Shown in pieces: positions 1 through 10,259 of a stretch of DNA of 13,127 bases. The notes beneath the pieces are model-generated. The model had not been told where the DNA came from, ran no database searches, and was given only the letters and a program-made list of their open reading frames with translations. A program made the position numbers and the translations under genes. Within the stretch, counting starts at the first letter, position 1. Every line of letters begins with the position of its first letter. Source of the DNA: Podila epigama (Eukaryota > Mortierellomycota > Mortierellomycetes > Mortierellales > Mortierellaceae); NCBI GenBank assembly GCA_015679605.1, contig JAAAVE010000302.1, forward strand, positions 10,190 to 23,316, written 5' to 3'.

Positions 1-32
1 TATATGAGGCCAGCAAACGACTAAGAAGAAAA

Positions 33-3000
33 CTACAGCTTGGCTTTGACAGTGTCATCCACTTTACCTGCCTCGCCATCATTGCCCACCAAACCCAACT
101 TTGTCATTGCCTCTTGCAACTCATCCAACACGGTCACGTCCTCGATCGTAGCAGGCACGACCAACTGCTTGTTTGCCAGACTCTTGCCTGCAATAATATC
201 TCGGATCGTCCTTCTCAAGATTTTGCCGCTACGCGTCTTGGGCAATCGTCGGATAATAAAAGTCTGATTGTAATTGGCAATCGCACCCAGATCCCGTCGC
301 ACCATCTGTGCGGTCTCCTTCACAATCGCCTCCTCTGACGTCGTCACACCAAACTTGAGCACAACCAAACCCACAGGGATTTGACCCTTGAGCTTATCCG
401 ACAACGGAACGACACAGCACTCGGAGATGGCTGGATGTTCTGCCAGGATCTGTTCCACTGACCCTGTCGACAGTCGGTGACCTGCCACTTGCATAATATC
501 ATCTGTGCGCGACATGACGTGGACATAGCCATCGTCGTCCACAATGCCTGCATCGCCAGTGTCATAATACCCTGGGAACCTAGACAAGTAGCTCTTCTTG
601 AACCCCTCAGGGTTATTCCACAGCGTCGTGAGCGCCGATGGTGGAAGTGGCAGCTTCACTACAATATTGCCAAAAGTCGATGGTCCCAACTCCTTCAGCT
701 CTGTCGATCCCCCAGCCTCATCCGGATCAGCCAACACTCTAATGTCATAACCTGGCAAAGGCATTCCAGCCGCACCGAGACGAATTGCAATTGGCTCTAC
801 TTTGACACCATGGGCGTCTTTGAGGCCTTGACAAGCGCCTGTGATGGGAGAACCGGATTCTGTCGACCAGTAATTGTCCACTACAGGTTTTCCACCAATG
901 ACTTTACGGAAATGCGCAATCGTTCCCGTGTCTGATCTCTCGCCAGCCAAGAACAAGCCGCGGAGGGATCGAAGATCGTATTGTGCGCTAAGGAGCGCCT
1001 CTGGGTCAACTCTTCGGATGGCGCGGAGGGCTGTCGGGGCAGTGTACCAGGTATTGACCTTGTACTCTTGAATGATTCTGAAGAACGCTCCAGCGTCAGG
1101 TGTACCCACTGGTTTACCCTCGTAAAGAACGGTCGAGCAACCCATCAACAACGGTCCATAGCAAATGAAACTGTGTCCAACAACCCAACCGACATCACTC
1201 GCACAAAAAATAACGTCGCCAGGATTGGTTCCAAGGAGGTTCTGCATCGTGGCAAGCGTCTGAGTCGCATGTCCGCCGTTGTCACGAACGACTCCCTATT
1301 GTATATTTATGATAGATGTCATTTTCAATACTTTGTAATGAACAAAACGGCATGGTTCTGAATACAGTGCCACGTTTTAGAACCTCTTCTTCGTTCCTTT
1401 TTCATATCTATATTTACCTTTGGCAATCCTGTGGTACCGCTGGTGTAGAGAATGTAGAGAGGATGCTGGCTTTCGACAGGAACACAATCCTTGACTTGTT
1501 TGCCAGCGAGACGAATCCGCTGACACTCGTCATGCCAATCAAGATCACCACGGCCATAGTCAAGTGCTACGCGTCCAGCATCTCGTTGAAAGATGATCCG
1601 GTACGTCGGTTTATGGTTGCTCATCTCGATGGCCTTGTCCATCATCTCTACAGGAATACGAAGAGTTGGTCATGATACGTTAGTCTTCAAGGACAAGCAA
1701 AACATTGGCGGATGTAGCAACAACATGAATCACAAGGGTCTTTTTTTTTTTTTGTTATCATGTATAAAGAATTGAAACGAAAAAAGCTGTTTACCCTTGT
1801 AAGGTACGATCTTATTGACTTCGATGCCGCAAGAACCGCACACTATCAGCTTTGGCTTGCTGTCGTTAATACGTTTCTGAATCTCCAGCGAGGCGAATCC
1901 TCCAAAGACAACCTATTGAGCACATTCACACGTATTGTATTACATGCCGAGAAAGGTGTTTTGTCAGCGTTTCTCTTTTTTGTCAATTGTATTCATCTCA
2001 GAATGGACAACAATATCATCTTCCCACATACACTATGAGTGATTCCAAGACGGGCACAGGCGAGCATTGAAACCAATGCTTCGGGAACCATGGGCACTAA
2101 AAAAAAGTACATCAAGTACATAAAACAATACAATGTATGTTAACGTTTTTGGTGTTTTGAACATCCGACGACGAACGTCGACAATGCTTTGTGGGGGGAT
2201 AGGGCGGCGGACAAGGAAAAAAAAACTGAGAGAGAGGGAGAGAGAGCATGTGTGCGAATGTGGAGGAACAGATGTTCCGCTCCAACAAACATACACTTGA
2301 TTACGTTTGAATATACACATGTACACTGACAAGACACTTACTGTAAATCAACACCATGTCCCCTTTCTTGAGACCATGCGAAGCAATGACGCCAGCAAAG
2401 GTCTGCACTTGGTCCAGCAGTTCTTGATACGTGATCTGGCGTTTTTCATTGTTGAGTGGCGAGTCGTAATAGACGGCCACCTGGCGGCTACGACCGTTGA
2501 GAACATGGCGGTCAAGCGCATTGTAGCACGTGTTGAGCATGCCATCCGCGAACCAGGTATACTGCTGGCCAGGACTAGTGGGTGGCGTTAGAACGGCAGA
2601 GTATGCCTTGTCCCAGTGCAGACTGTCAGCATAGTGGCCCCAGTACTGGTCTGGGTGTTTGAGTGATTCCTGTTGAATCTGGATTTGACGATGGTTGTCC
2701 ATGAGTGGGTAGCGGCGAGATGGAGAGTTGTATTCAGGTGATGGTGGTGGGTAATCAGGTGTGAATGAAGAAGACAATGGAGCGAATGTTTGTAGCAAGC
2801 GAACAGATGACGAATATACAAAGTGAACAGTTCTAGTAGTGCGGGTGTTGCTTCTGTTGCTACCGTTGCTTCTGTTGCTATTGTTGTTGTTGTTGGCAAA
2901 AGTGAAACGTCGTTGTTGCTGTTGACCTGATGCGATAACGGATTGTGTGGGAAAGTTCTTGAGTGGAGATGTTGAGTTCTTGTGAGCAAACGGCCAAAAG

Positions 3001-3374
3001 GAACAAGAGACAGAAGATGAAGAAGAGGAAGAACAAGATGAAAAGACCCGTGTTCCCGTTCGTGGTGGGTTCAACACCAACAGTGGCACTGTCACTGTCG
3101 ACGGATCCATCCGCGTCGTTCTTGCTACAGGTGTTGCTGTTGTTGTTACTGTTGTTGACCATGCCCCCGTCAAAGATACTTTGCTCTTTCCTTCCCCGCT
3201 GCCGTACCCGCGCGTTCGTGTCCTTGCCCCAACATGTATCTTTCTGTACGGACCCTGTTGTACCAACTTGGTTGACAACGACGAGTGTTGGGTACACGAG
3301 AAACACTTGCTGTTGGTCGCAATCACTTGTGTTCTGAGCATCGTCAGAGCATTGCTACCCTTTGTACTAAACAT
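33..3374 (-). CDS. ACSS3: Propionyl-CoA synthetase, ACSS3/PrpE type (AMP-forming acyl-CoA ligase), 5 exons
   Basis: This enzyme activates a short-chain acid, probably propionate, to acyl-CoA through an acyl-adenylate. Exons on the minus strand are 3374..2342, 2096..2032, 1912..1795, 1647..1418 and 1295..33, giving 902 aa. Introns are 245, 119, 147 and 122 nt, all GT-AG with matching phases. Visible motifs are the AMP-binding loop YTSGTTGLPKG (residues 473-483, split by intron 4), YYDTGD (725-730) and the C-terminal catalytic lysine in PKTRSGK (K840). The motif WSTESGSPI, where acetyl-CoA synthetases have WWQTETGG, favours ACSS3/PrpE. The conserved enzyme starts near M225, and from there it is 678 aa, close to human ACSS3 (about 686). 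Residues 1-60 lack acidic residues and are rich in S/T/K/R, like a mitochondrial presequence; residues 60-220 are low complexity. The protein ends in AKL, a canonical PTS1. The start at 3374 is the first in-frame ATG of the open frame; M225 (codon 2702..2700) is the main alternative. Confidence 0.9.
2847..2882 (-). repeat. 9-nt tandem repeat (4 units) coding Ser-Asn-rich tract
   Basis: Four 9-nt units, each beginning gttgct on the plus strand, run head to tail and are followed by a (gtt)n run to about 2896. On the minus strand they encode SNR/SNG-type repeats and an Asn run, at about residues 158-176 of the acyl-CoA synthetase N-terminal extension. The tract is in frame, so copy-number changes would alter protein length without a frameshift. 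Confidence 0.8.
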
Positions 3375-3465
3375 TTTCTTTCTTTGTTGTCCGAACCTGT
3401 GGGAATGAGTATTTTTTTTTTTCTTGGAAGCGTTTTTGGTTGAACAACGAAAACAAAAAAAACAT
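3367..3465 (-). other. Upstream ORF overlapping the ACSS3-like start codon
   Basis: An ATG at 3465..3463 with G at -3 opens a 32-codon frame. It stops with TAG at 3369..3367, just past the proposed main ATG (3374..3372), so the frames overlap by 8 nt. The peptide is basic and low complexity and resembles nothing I recognise. It would matter only if transcription starts upstream of 3465. A CCCACAG acceptor-like site at about 3396 could instead end a 5'UTR intron that removes this ATG. Confidence 0.4.
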
Positions 3466-3752
3466 TCCAAAAAATAAAAATGTTTGCCCCTCTACTTGAA
3501 CCAGGAGGGAAATCACTCAAACACGACAAAACGCGTCGACCGCGTACGTCTGTATCCAGTAAAAGCGTCGTGTGTTTTGAATGAAGGTCCTCTCACACTG
3601 GTCCCTTAAAGAAGCCAATACATAACCTTGAGGACAGATTGGTCAAACTATACATGCGTCAGGCAGGTTGACTCCATAAACTAATCAACTTACAATGAGG
3701 AAGGTCTCCTTGTCTCCTTCAAAAGTACATTTCGTGTATCCTACACGGTACT
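3375..3752 (-). promoter_or_regulatory. APC4 3' flank and promoter/5'UTR of the ACSS3-like gene
   Basis: This 378-bp gap separates two minus-strand genes. It must hold the APC4 3' end, although no AATAAA is evident on the minus strand, and the promoter of the synthetase. Visible elements are a CCAAT on the minus strand at 3642..3638, a CCAAT on the plus strand at 3615-3619, the inverted repeat ACGCG-N5-CGCGT at 3531-3545 (which contains ACGCGT), and an A11 run on the minus strand at 3422..3412. No clear TATA box is seen. The roles of these elements are inferred. Confidence 0.5.
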
Positions 3753-6700
3753 TTAATGTCGTTGGGCTACGATCAAGGTGTCAAACACACTGAACACTCC
3801 ATCCATGCCCTTGTCAAGATTCTCTACAGGGAGTGTGTCCGAGAGGGGCCGGAATGCATGCTCAATGCCATCAAGAGGCACCGGCAATTGATACTGCGTG
3901 TCCGATGACCTTTCATAAGCATTCGGTGCAGTTCTTTGCAATTGGATAAAAAGAGTTTTGTGGTCCCGAAAGCTAATGTCTTGAAGATCAGTCCCTTCTG
4001 ACAAGATTTGGCTACTAACTTCATGAGTGCCAAGAGCATGACCCGCATCAGGATCTTTCAAGGAAAAGAGCGCGGCCTCCATCTGATCTTGAGCAGTCTG
4101 GTATGAACCAGTGTCAGGAGAATCGATATCATCACCAAGATGCACAGGGTCTTTGTCTTGCGACAACCCCAAAGGCTCTCGCAAAGTGTTCCTTGCTGTG
4201 AATAATTCTGCCACCTTCTTGGATGTCTTGTGTGGATCATCCTGTCCGACAGAAGCCTTTCGTTTCCGTGATACTCTGTCCATCGTCCTCTCGCTTGCAT
4301 ACTTCTCGAGAGCAGTTTGACTATGACGTTTGTGGTGTATTGAGTTTTTGGGTGCAAGCATTGTGGCTGTCCTGGATCGTAGAACGGCAACTATTAAATT
4401 CGAGGCGTGTATCGTTAGATGAGTAGCATGATGAAAGGAGCCTTCCATTCCATGAACAAGAATGGTATTTTGCTTACGATATTGATGTGAGCCTGGCTTT
4501 GATACCGGATGGAGCAACGCGACATACAGCCATGGATTGAGACTCTAATGCATTGAGTTGACATCAGCACATTGTTACACAGTTTTGTCTTTCTGACAGC
4601 ACACACATTTACAAGAACAAGTGCAATGTACATACATCATAGTAGTAGCGAACTGCTACTTTGATCGAGTCTAGGTCTTTTCGCGCGACTGTTTGGTCCT
4701 CCTCAGACTCGGGTCCAGAAGCTGTCATTGTTGCCAATGTCATCGAGTGATTGACCTTTACACTCTCTGCCAGAACGGAAGAGGCCTCTTGGAATATTAA
4801 CTGGCATTGTTGCTTGAGTACCTTCAGGTGTTCCTCCATCGATAGAGAGGATGCTGAAGAGACTAGCCCAACGGATGGCGTCTTTGTTTCCGTCGTCAGC
4901 AGTTGTGATTGCGACACAAGACCCGAATCTAAATCAGAAGTGACGCCAAACCCATAGAGTACTTTGGCAAATGGATACACGATGGGATACATGGGATTAA
5001 TCTCGGGTATGGACGGCTTCTCCTTCTCACTGTGCAGGTCCGAGCTTGACTCGATATCCTTAAAAAAGGCACCAAGACCTTCCCCGTTCCATCCTACACC
5101 CGACCGCAGGTAATTAGCAACTGAAAGTGGATCGACCGGAAGAAATTTCTTTTGATTATCCTCCGCTGTTTCGTCTTCTGCTCTCCTCGTCGGCTGTGCA
5201 TGTTCTACCTCTGTGGACACAATATGGAAGAGAGATCACACTTAGAAAACAAGGGCGATATGTCGTGGCCTTTTTATCCCAGGTAAAAAGAATCCTTCAT
5301 CAATTGCGCCCCGTTTTTATACCTTGCTCCAGCCAATTTTTGAATTCACTGAATAGCTTGACCTCGACCTTCAGCACTTGAAATAGCCGTTCAATCATTC
5401 CAATAAAGTCGCCTGCTTGTCTAATGCAATTATATATTCTCGTCTCTTTCAAACCTAATGGGCTGTACCGTTCGCTCCTGCGAAAGGGAAGGAAAAGAAA
5501 ACGATGTTGTTGTGAATGATGTGAGCAGTGTGATCAACTTGATACAAATGCCCCCCTCACAATTCTTACAGGAGCATGGTTGTGTTCATCACTGCTATCC
5601 TACCATCGGCTGTATCCAAGAATGTCTGTCAAATGGACCATGAGTCTCTCACATGCTGGTAATAGACATTCAAAGGCTACCCTCCTTATATTCTCGTGTG
5701 CCGCCATGGCAGATTTCTCCCATCGTTTGATGCCGTGGTGGCCGAGTTCTTGCTGGAGATATTGGTCCATACTCACACTCGGTCGTGCGGTCAGAAGAAG
5801 CTGCAAGAACTCTGAAGTTGCGTCACCCGACTCTAAAAAAAAATATGGGCATATTGATAATGTCAAATAGATGATCTTTGAGTGAGTACACGTCAGGCTG
5901 CCATAGGACGAATGTCTTCTAATCACTCATATCCAGTCAATTACCATCGTTATTGGACAAGCATTCCTTGACGCTGTCTCTACAGTTTTCGGCCAATTGA
6001 GAGACTTTTTCATAATCTTTCTTCATGACCTCTAAACATTCGCCCATATATGTCAGTAGGTGGTTCATAGGCTTTGTCCTGACACCAAGAGACCGAATCT
6101 CTCTGGCGTGTCTCTGGAGTGTTCCCGTATCGATTGTAACCCGAAGAATGTGTTTTCGTGTCGAGTTGGCTGAAGAGGATCCCAATGCGATGACAGAGAG
6201 TTCTGACAGATCAGCTCGAATGTCCGCCGCAAGAATATCCACTGCCTAGTTCGTGAAAAAAAATGTTATTGAATGTCAAGTTGATTCCTTGTATCTACGA
6301 ACAAGTGTCATATTGTTCAGATACAAAAGTTGCATACCTGGAAATCATGCGGTGAATATGCGCCTAACATGTCCAATAAAGAGAGACTCTTCATATCAAA
6401 GCCTCCAAAGAGTCGAAGTTTGAAGTGTCCTTGCAGGTTGGCAGAGAATAACACGTTCATGACAGCACTGCTTTCCTCATCAAGCACGGATACGTCCTCC
6501 AATTTCTCAAGTCCTACGACTGAACCTGCGACGGCTCTTGGTCCAAGCCCTGCGAAGGGGTTTCGCATCGCGGCAGCACCTCTCCGATGTTTTGCTGTTA
6601 ACATCATTCTAGCGTTCATCTCTTGTTGGACACTCGATTCAGGTATTGGTGTAAGCAACGGCATGGCAGAGAGAATCGTTTTCGGCGAGTGCTATAGTAT

Positions 6701-7233
6701 GTGTTTTTTTAATAGAGTAAGCTTTCCTTCTGGTTCAGTGAGAGCGGGGGCGGGAAAAAAAAGCTGGTTCTTCTTTCATGGAGTTCGACGCGGATATAAC
6801 TTACGTGGATCCCAAACATTGCCGACTGCGAAGATTGACCGAGGTACACCTCTGACCATCTCAGGCAATGTGCTGGATGTATGACATTACTTTCGTTATT
6901 GGCATGCACTTCTGGAGGAATGCAGCTTGCAAGAAACCCATACATGTAATCGTAAATGTTGATGTAGCCACTGCAAAGCCCCAGTGCTATTGTCTTTCCG
7001 TCAGGTCGCCATGCCAGTGAGACAACATCTACTGGTCCTCCAGCCTTTGCCTTCCCTTGCTTGTTAACTCCTGGAGGATGGGTCACTTTGATGGACCAGT
7101 GCTTCTCCCAAGACAAGCGGTACATTTCGAGCTCATTATGTACAGTGACCACAGCCAACAGATCTGCAACTGGACACCATGCCTGTAATTTGTGTGCAAC
7201 TGGAACCAGGTGCTTGGCGTGAATGTTGTGCAT
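3753..7233 (-). CDS. APC4: Anaphase-promoting complex subunit 4 (APC4), 8 exons
   Basis: APC4 is a scaffold subunit of the APC/C, the nuclear E3 ubiquitin ligase that drives mitotic exit. Exons on the minus strand are 7233..6805, 6691..6338, 6245..5945, 5832..5604, 5477..5323, 5210..4636, 4544..4478 and 4390..3753, giving 915 aa; human APC4 is about 808. Introns are 113, 92, 112, 126, 112, 91 and 87 nt. The N-terminal WD40 part is recognisable from AWCPVADLLA and the LAWRPDGKTIALGLCSGYI stretch (residues 15-100). The helical APC4 domain runs through exons 2-5, with a GIKRWEK motif and RRVAFECLLPA in exon 4 and PLGLKE in exon 5. Later propeller-type strands appear in exons 6-8, such as FRDHKTLFIQLQR near the C-terminus. 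The start was chosen because the distance from M1 to AWCP fits fungal homologues as I recall them and no upstream exon is needed. A basic RKRK stretch at 745-748 may be a nuclear signal. Exon 7-8 splicing is the least certain part. Confidence 0.87.
4391..4477 (-). other. APC4 intron 7: 87 nt, stop-free and a multiple of three
   Basis: The donor is ATC|GTAAGC at 4477, a CTAAC branch-like site lies in CATCTAACG, and the acceptor is TAATAG|TT at 4391. The length is 29 codons with no stop in the APC4 frame, so retention would add 29 residues. Splicing joins a Tyr codon to a Leu-Ala-Val-Leu-Arg segment and gives a compact strand-like sequence. The retained version, 944 aa, is equally open. Confidence 0.6.
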
Positions 7234-7508
7234 CAGATTATGTTGGAGGAGAGAAAGAAAAAAAAAAAAAACGACACTCATGCGCGATGCACAAAACGCG
7301 AACGCAAGAGCTTGATCCCTGAAGAAAATCGGCAAAACACCGCAAGTGTCTCAATGTCATGTGACCATTTCTGTGAAGCAGGCATGTTGTTCAAGGGACT
7401 CTTTGACTTGAATATTTCGCGGTGTTCGTGTTTTTTTTTTTTTTTGCCCACGGTTCTCACCCTTTCAAGCAATATCCCGTCCAAGAAGATAAAAGAATTG
7501 AAACAAGA
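7234..7508. promoter_or_regulatory. Shared divergent promoter of APC4 and TYW4/PPM2
   Basis: The two start codons are separated by 275 bp, and both 5'UTRs and both promoters must fit here. Two long homopolymers lie inside it: A14 at 7258-7271 near APC4 and T15 at 7431-7445 near TYW4. They are 159 bp apart and opposite in orientation. GTCATGTGAC at 7356-7365, an E-box-like near-palindrome, lies close to the midpoint. The sequence just upstream of the APC4 ATG is pyrimidine-rich on the coding strand. No clear TATA box is seen on either strand. Confidence 0.7.
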
Positions 7509-10209
7509 ATGAGCACTGGAGATCAAGCTGCTGATTTGGCCGTTCAAGGTATGTACATTTGTTTCTTATGGCATGTGGAGAAAGAAACAAGACTATACAA
7601 TGGCAATGGCACGTTATTTTCCACCTGATTCACAACATGGGAGTTGAATTAACACTCTCTAGCATATTTTTTGGGTCTCCTCAACATCAAGGCACGAATA
7701 CTTCAAGTATCACCTCAAAGAGAAGCTTGGAACGTTTGGGATATTTGGATAAAAGTCATATTCCGGGCGTCACAGAACGCGACTCGCCTCTACTGCTCAA
7801 ATACGTTGTCCCCAAGCCCAGTCGCAGGTCGCCAGTCATCAACCGTGCATACTATCAGCGAGCAGAGTGCATCCGGAGAATCGTCGAGGGATGGATTGAG
7901 CAATGTGAGACCCTCGGTTTGAGCGAATGTGCCATTGTCAGTTTAGGCTGTGGATTGTAAGCCTCCCTTGCAATACAAAGATGATAGTTCGTCTTCTTGT
8001 TATCGATATGTGACAATGGTCAAAAAGGTCACTCTTACAATCTGACTAACGAAAACTTGTTATCTACGTCTACTTGAAAATAGTGACCCGACTTACTTTC
8101 GATTGGCAACCTTGCGGAAGAACAAGCAAAGTACTACAGTGCTGCGATATGTCGATATTGATTACCCGACATTGATAACGGAGCGACTCTATATGGTTCG
8201 GACTGAAAAAACCCTCTTTGATCTCATGCCAGAGAATGCCAGTGTAGATGACGTGGGAACCTTTGTCTCGGAATCATATTCGTGCTTGGGCATCGATCTG
8301 AGGGATTTGAAGGCACTGGAGCGTGGATTGGAGTTGGCGCATGTTAAAAAGTCATCTAGCGGACGGATCCCCATCCTGGTCATCTCAGAAGTAGTTCTGG
8401 CATACCTTGCACCTGAAGAATCGGACGCAATTGTACAGTTTTTTGCTGGGTATCCCGAAGGTATAGAAATCATTGTTACTAGGTCATCACTTCTAAAAGA
8501 TGCATGCAAGCAGTCTTTTTTATTTCTTTTACTCATCTTCCTCTTCTCCTCACTTTTTTTTTCTTCTAGCCACGTTTGTATTGCACGAACAATGTATTCC
8601 TACATACGACAAGGATGACGAGGATGAGCACCTTCACCCTTTTGCACTCACCATGTTCCGCCACTTTGAACGAACAATGACACCTCTCAAGACACTCTAT
8701 GAATACAGGAGCCTATACGACCAACTGGATCGATTCGAACGCCTTGGATGGCCCAAATGCGATATCCTAAACATGAACTTGGTTTCGGACGAGATCGTAG
8801 TAAAGACATTAGAGGAACACCAGAGGATATGCAGTCTGGAACCCTTTGACGAGTATGACGAGCTCTATTGGATCGGCGCCTATTACTTTGTTGCCATAGC
8901 CAGTACAGGGCCAGGAAAGATAACGGATGCCACCCTTCAAACGCCAGATGTGCTTGAGGCGCTTGGTCTGCGTTCTAAAGTACAAACGTGGAATGCATCC
9001 TTGCAAGAGAATCGTTCTCTCAACCAAAGTTTTGCCAGCCTTGACTGTCCCCAAACACCCGACCCTTCAAAGACTGACAACAGACCTCATCAAACGGTTG
9101 AATGGACTGCACACAACCCACTAGCAGGACTCGAGATTAACCGCAAAGGCCATTCGCTCTCGATTCTTGGCGATGAAGCCTTAATCTTTGGTGGATTTGG
9201 GCTGGACCCCAGCGATAGTACAGAAGATCAAAAGATATTTCAAACGCGAAATCAGCAGACCCGACTCGGCTCCACTGTTCGTTACAATCTGGTCACGGGC
9301 GCGTCAGAGACCTATGCCAGGGACGAGGACGGGCCAGCGCCACGGATGCATCATTCGGCCGCAACAACATTGGACGGCAAGGCCTTTTACATCTATGGCG
9401 GCCGAGATGGCCCAACCAAAGTCCACAATGATGTCTGGAAGTATACAGTCGAGCATGGGTGGGATCCACTTTGGCGTGGTCGAGTTGCGCAAGAAGGTGA
9501 TGCTTCGACACCTAAAGGGTTATTTAAGCATACGGCCAATATGATCACTGTGGCTGGTCGTGAGATGATGGTCGTCTTTGGAGGAAGACTCACTTCTGGC
9601 GAGGCAAATTCGCAGATTTGGGCGTTTGATCTGGAGGAAGGCCAATGGGGTCACTTTGAGTGGCGTTCAGAGGTTGAACGGACACGGTTCGGTGGTTTAT
9701 TCTCGCACAGTGCCGTGGTGGTGTCAGATAAGAATGACCAGCAGAGTCTTGTGGTAGTTGGAGGCATCCGAGGCGTGGATGAACAGGTCCTGAACACAGT
9801 TGTTGAGATTACACTTGTTGTAAATGAAGAGGAGGAGCAGAATGAACAAGGGCGGTCGTCGCGATGCTGGGTCGAGGCGAAGGTGCTCGACATTCGATCC
9901 AGCGAGAATGAGACCTTGAGACCACGGTTTGGTCATTCTGCTGTGAAGGTGGATGATGACCGGATTTGGATTATGGGTGGTGTATCAGCACCAGGATTAC
10001 AGCCATGGGACGAGACAATAGTTGAGATTCGGCCTCGGCAAGGTACGTTCCTTGCGCTCAGGCCGTCCAGTTTCCGTGAGTTGGTGATGGTTGGACATGC
10101 CACTGCCTTGGACACCTCCCGGCGGCAGATTATTGGTGCAGGTGGAGGCGGCACATGCTTTGGCTTTGGTGCATGGTGGGATGCATCTGCGTGGGGACTT
10201 GAACTGTAG
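7509..10209 (+). CDS. PPM2: tRNA wybutosine-synthesizing protein 4 (leucine carboxyl methyltransferase-like domain plus kelch), 4 exons
   Basis: By family this SAM-dependent enzyme (yeast Ppm2, human LCMT2/TYW4) performs the last methylation and methoxycarbonylation steps making wybutosine at position 37 of tRNA(Phe). Exons are 7509-7548, 7692-7956, 8084-8460 and 8570-10209, giving 773 aa; yeast and human proteins are about 690. Introns are 143, 127 and 109 nt with matching phases. The N-terminus has the family TNTSSITSKRS stretch (15-25). The SAM-binding motif SLGCGFDPTYFRL (97-109) is split by intron 2, and VDIDYPTL follows (125-132). The joint EATFVLHEQ at exons 3/4 reads as the family's usual FxxEQ segment. 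From about residue 421 kelch-type units run to the end, with HS...GG signatures near 421, 488 and 548 and further units to the GGGGTCFGFG terminus. No JmjC domain follows. The short first exon (13 codons) is supported by AAG|GTATGT. It is divergent from APC4. Confidence 0.92.
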
Positions 10210-10259
10210 GCAAAGGTAAACTTGCACGATTGACATCAACATTGCAACGAAAAGGAGGC

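Noticed and set aside
33-1295. Acetyl-CoA synthetase (ACS1-type) identity
   Set aside because: The SGSPI motif and the overall sequence pattern fit ACSS3/PrpE, and the WWQTETGG motif of acetyl-CoA synthetases is absent.
2847-2897. CRISPR-like or satellite array
   Set aside because: Units are 9 nt and in coding frame, with no spacers; it is a coding microsatellite.
2878-3408. Open frames on both strands through the CAA/GTT-rich region
   Set aside because: Triplet-repeat DNA lacks stops in several frames, so these are shadows of the low-complexity N-terminus.
3375-3529. Extension of the synthetase frame upstream of 3374
   Set aside because: The open frame continues but has no ATG; it would need a TTG start, which is not expected in a fungal nuclear gene.
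4058-4390. Second minus-strand frame at the 3' part of APC4
   Set aside because: It opens directly after the intron 7 acceptor but in the wrong phase, its sequence looks non-protein-like, and it cannot reach the APC4-like C-terminus.
7431-7445. T15 tract as a transcription terminator
   Set aside because: It lies in a divergent promoter of two Pol II genes, with no RNA gene upstream, so a promoter homopolymer is the better reading.
7273-7547. Possible upstream coding exon of APC4 (open frame with an ATG at about 7385)
   Set aside because: The peptide shows no APC4 similarity, no good donor joins it in phase, and the ATG at 7233 already gives a family-typical N-terminus.
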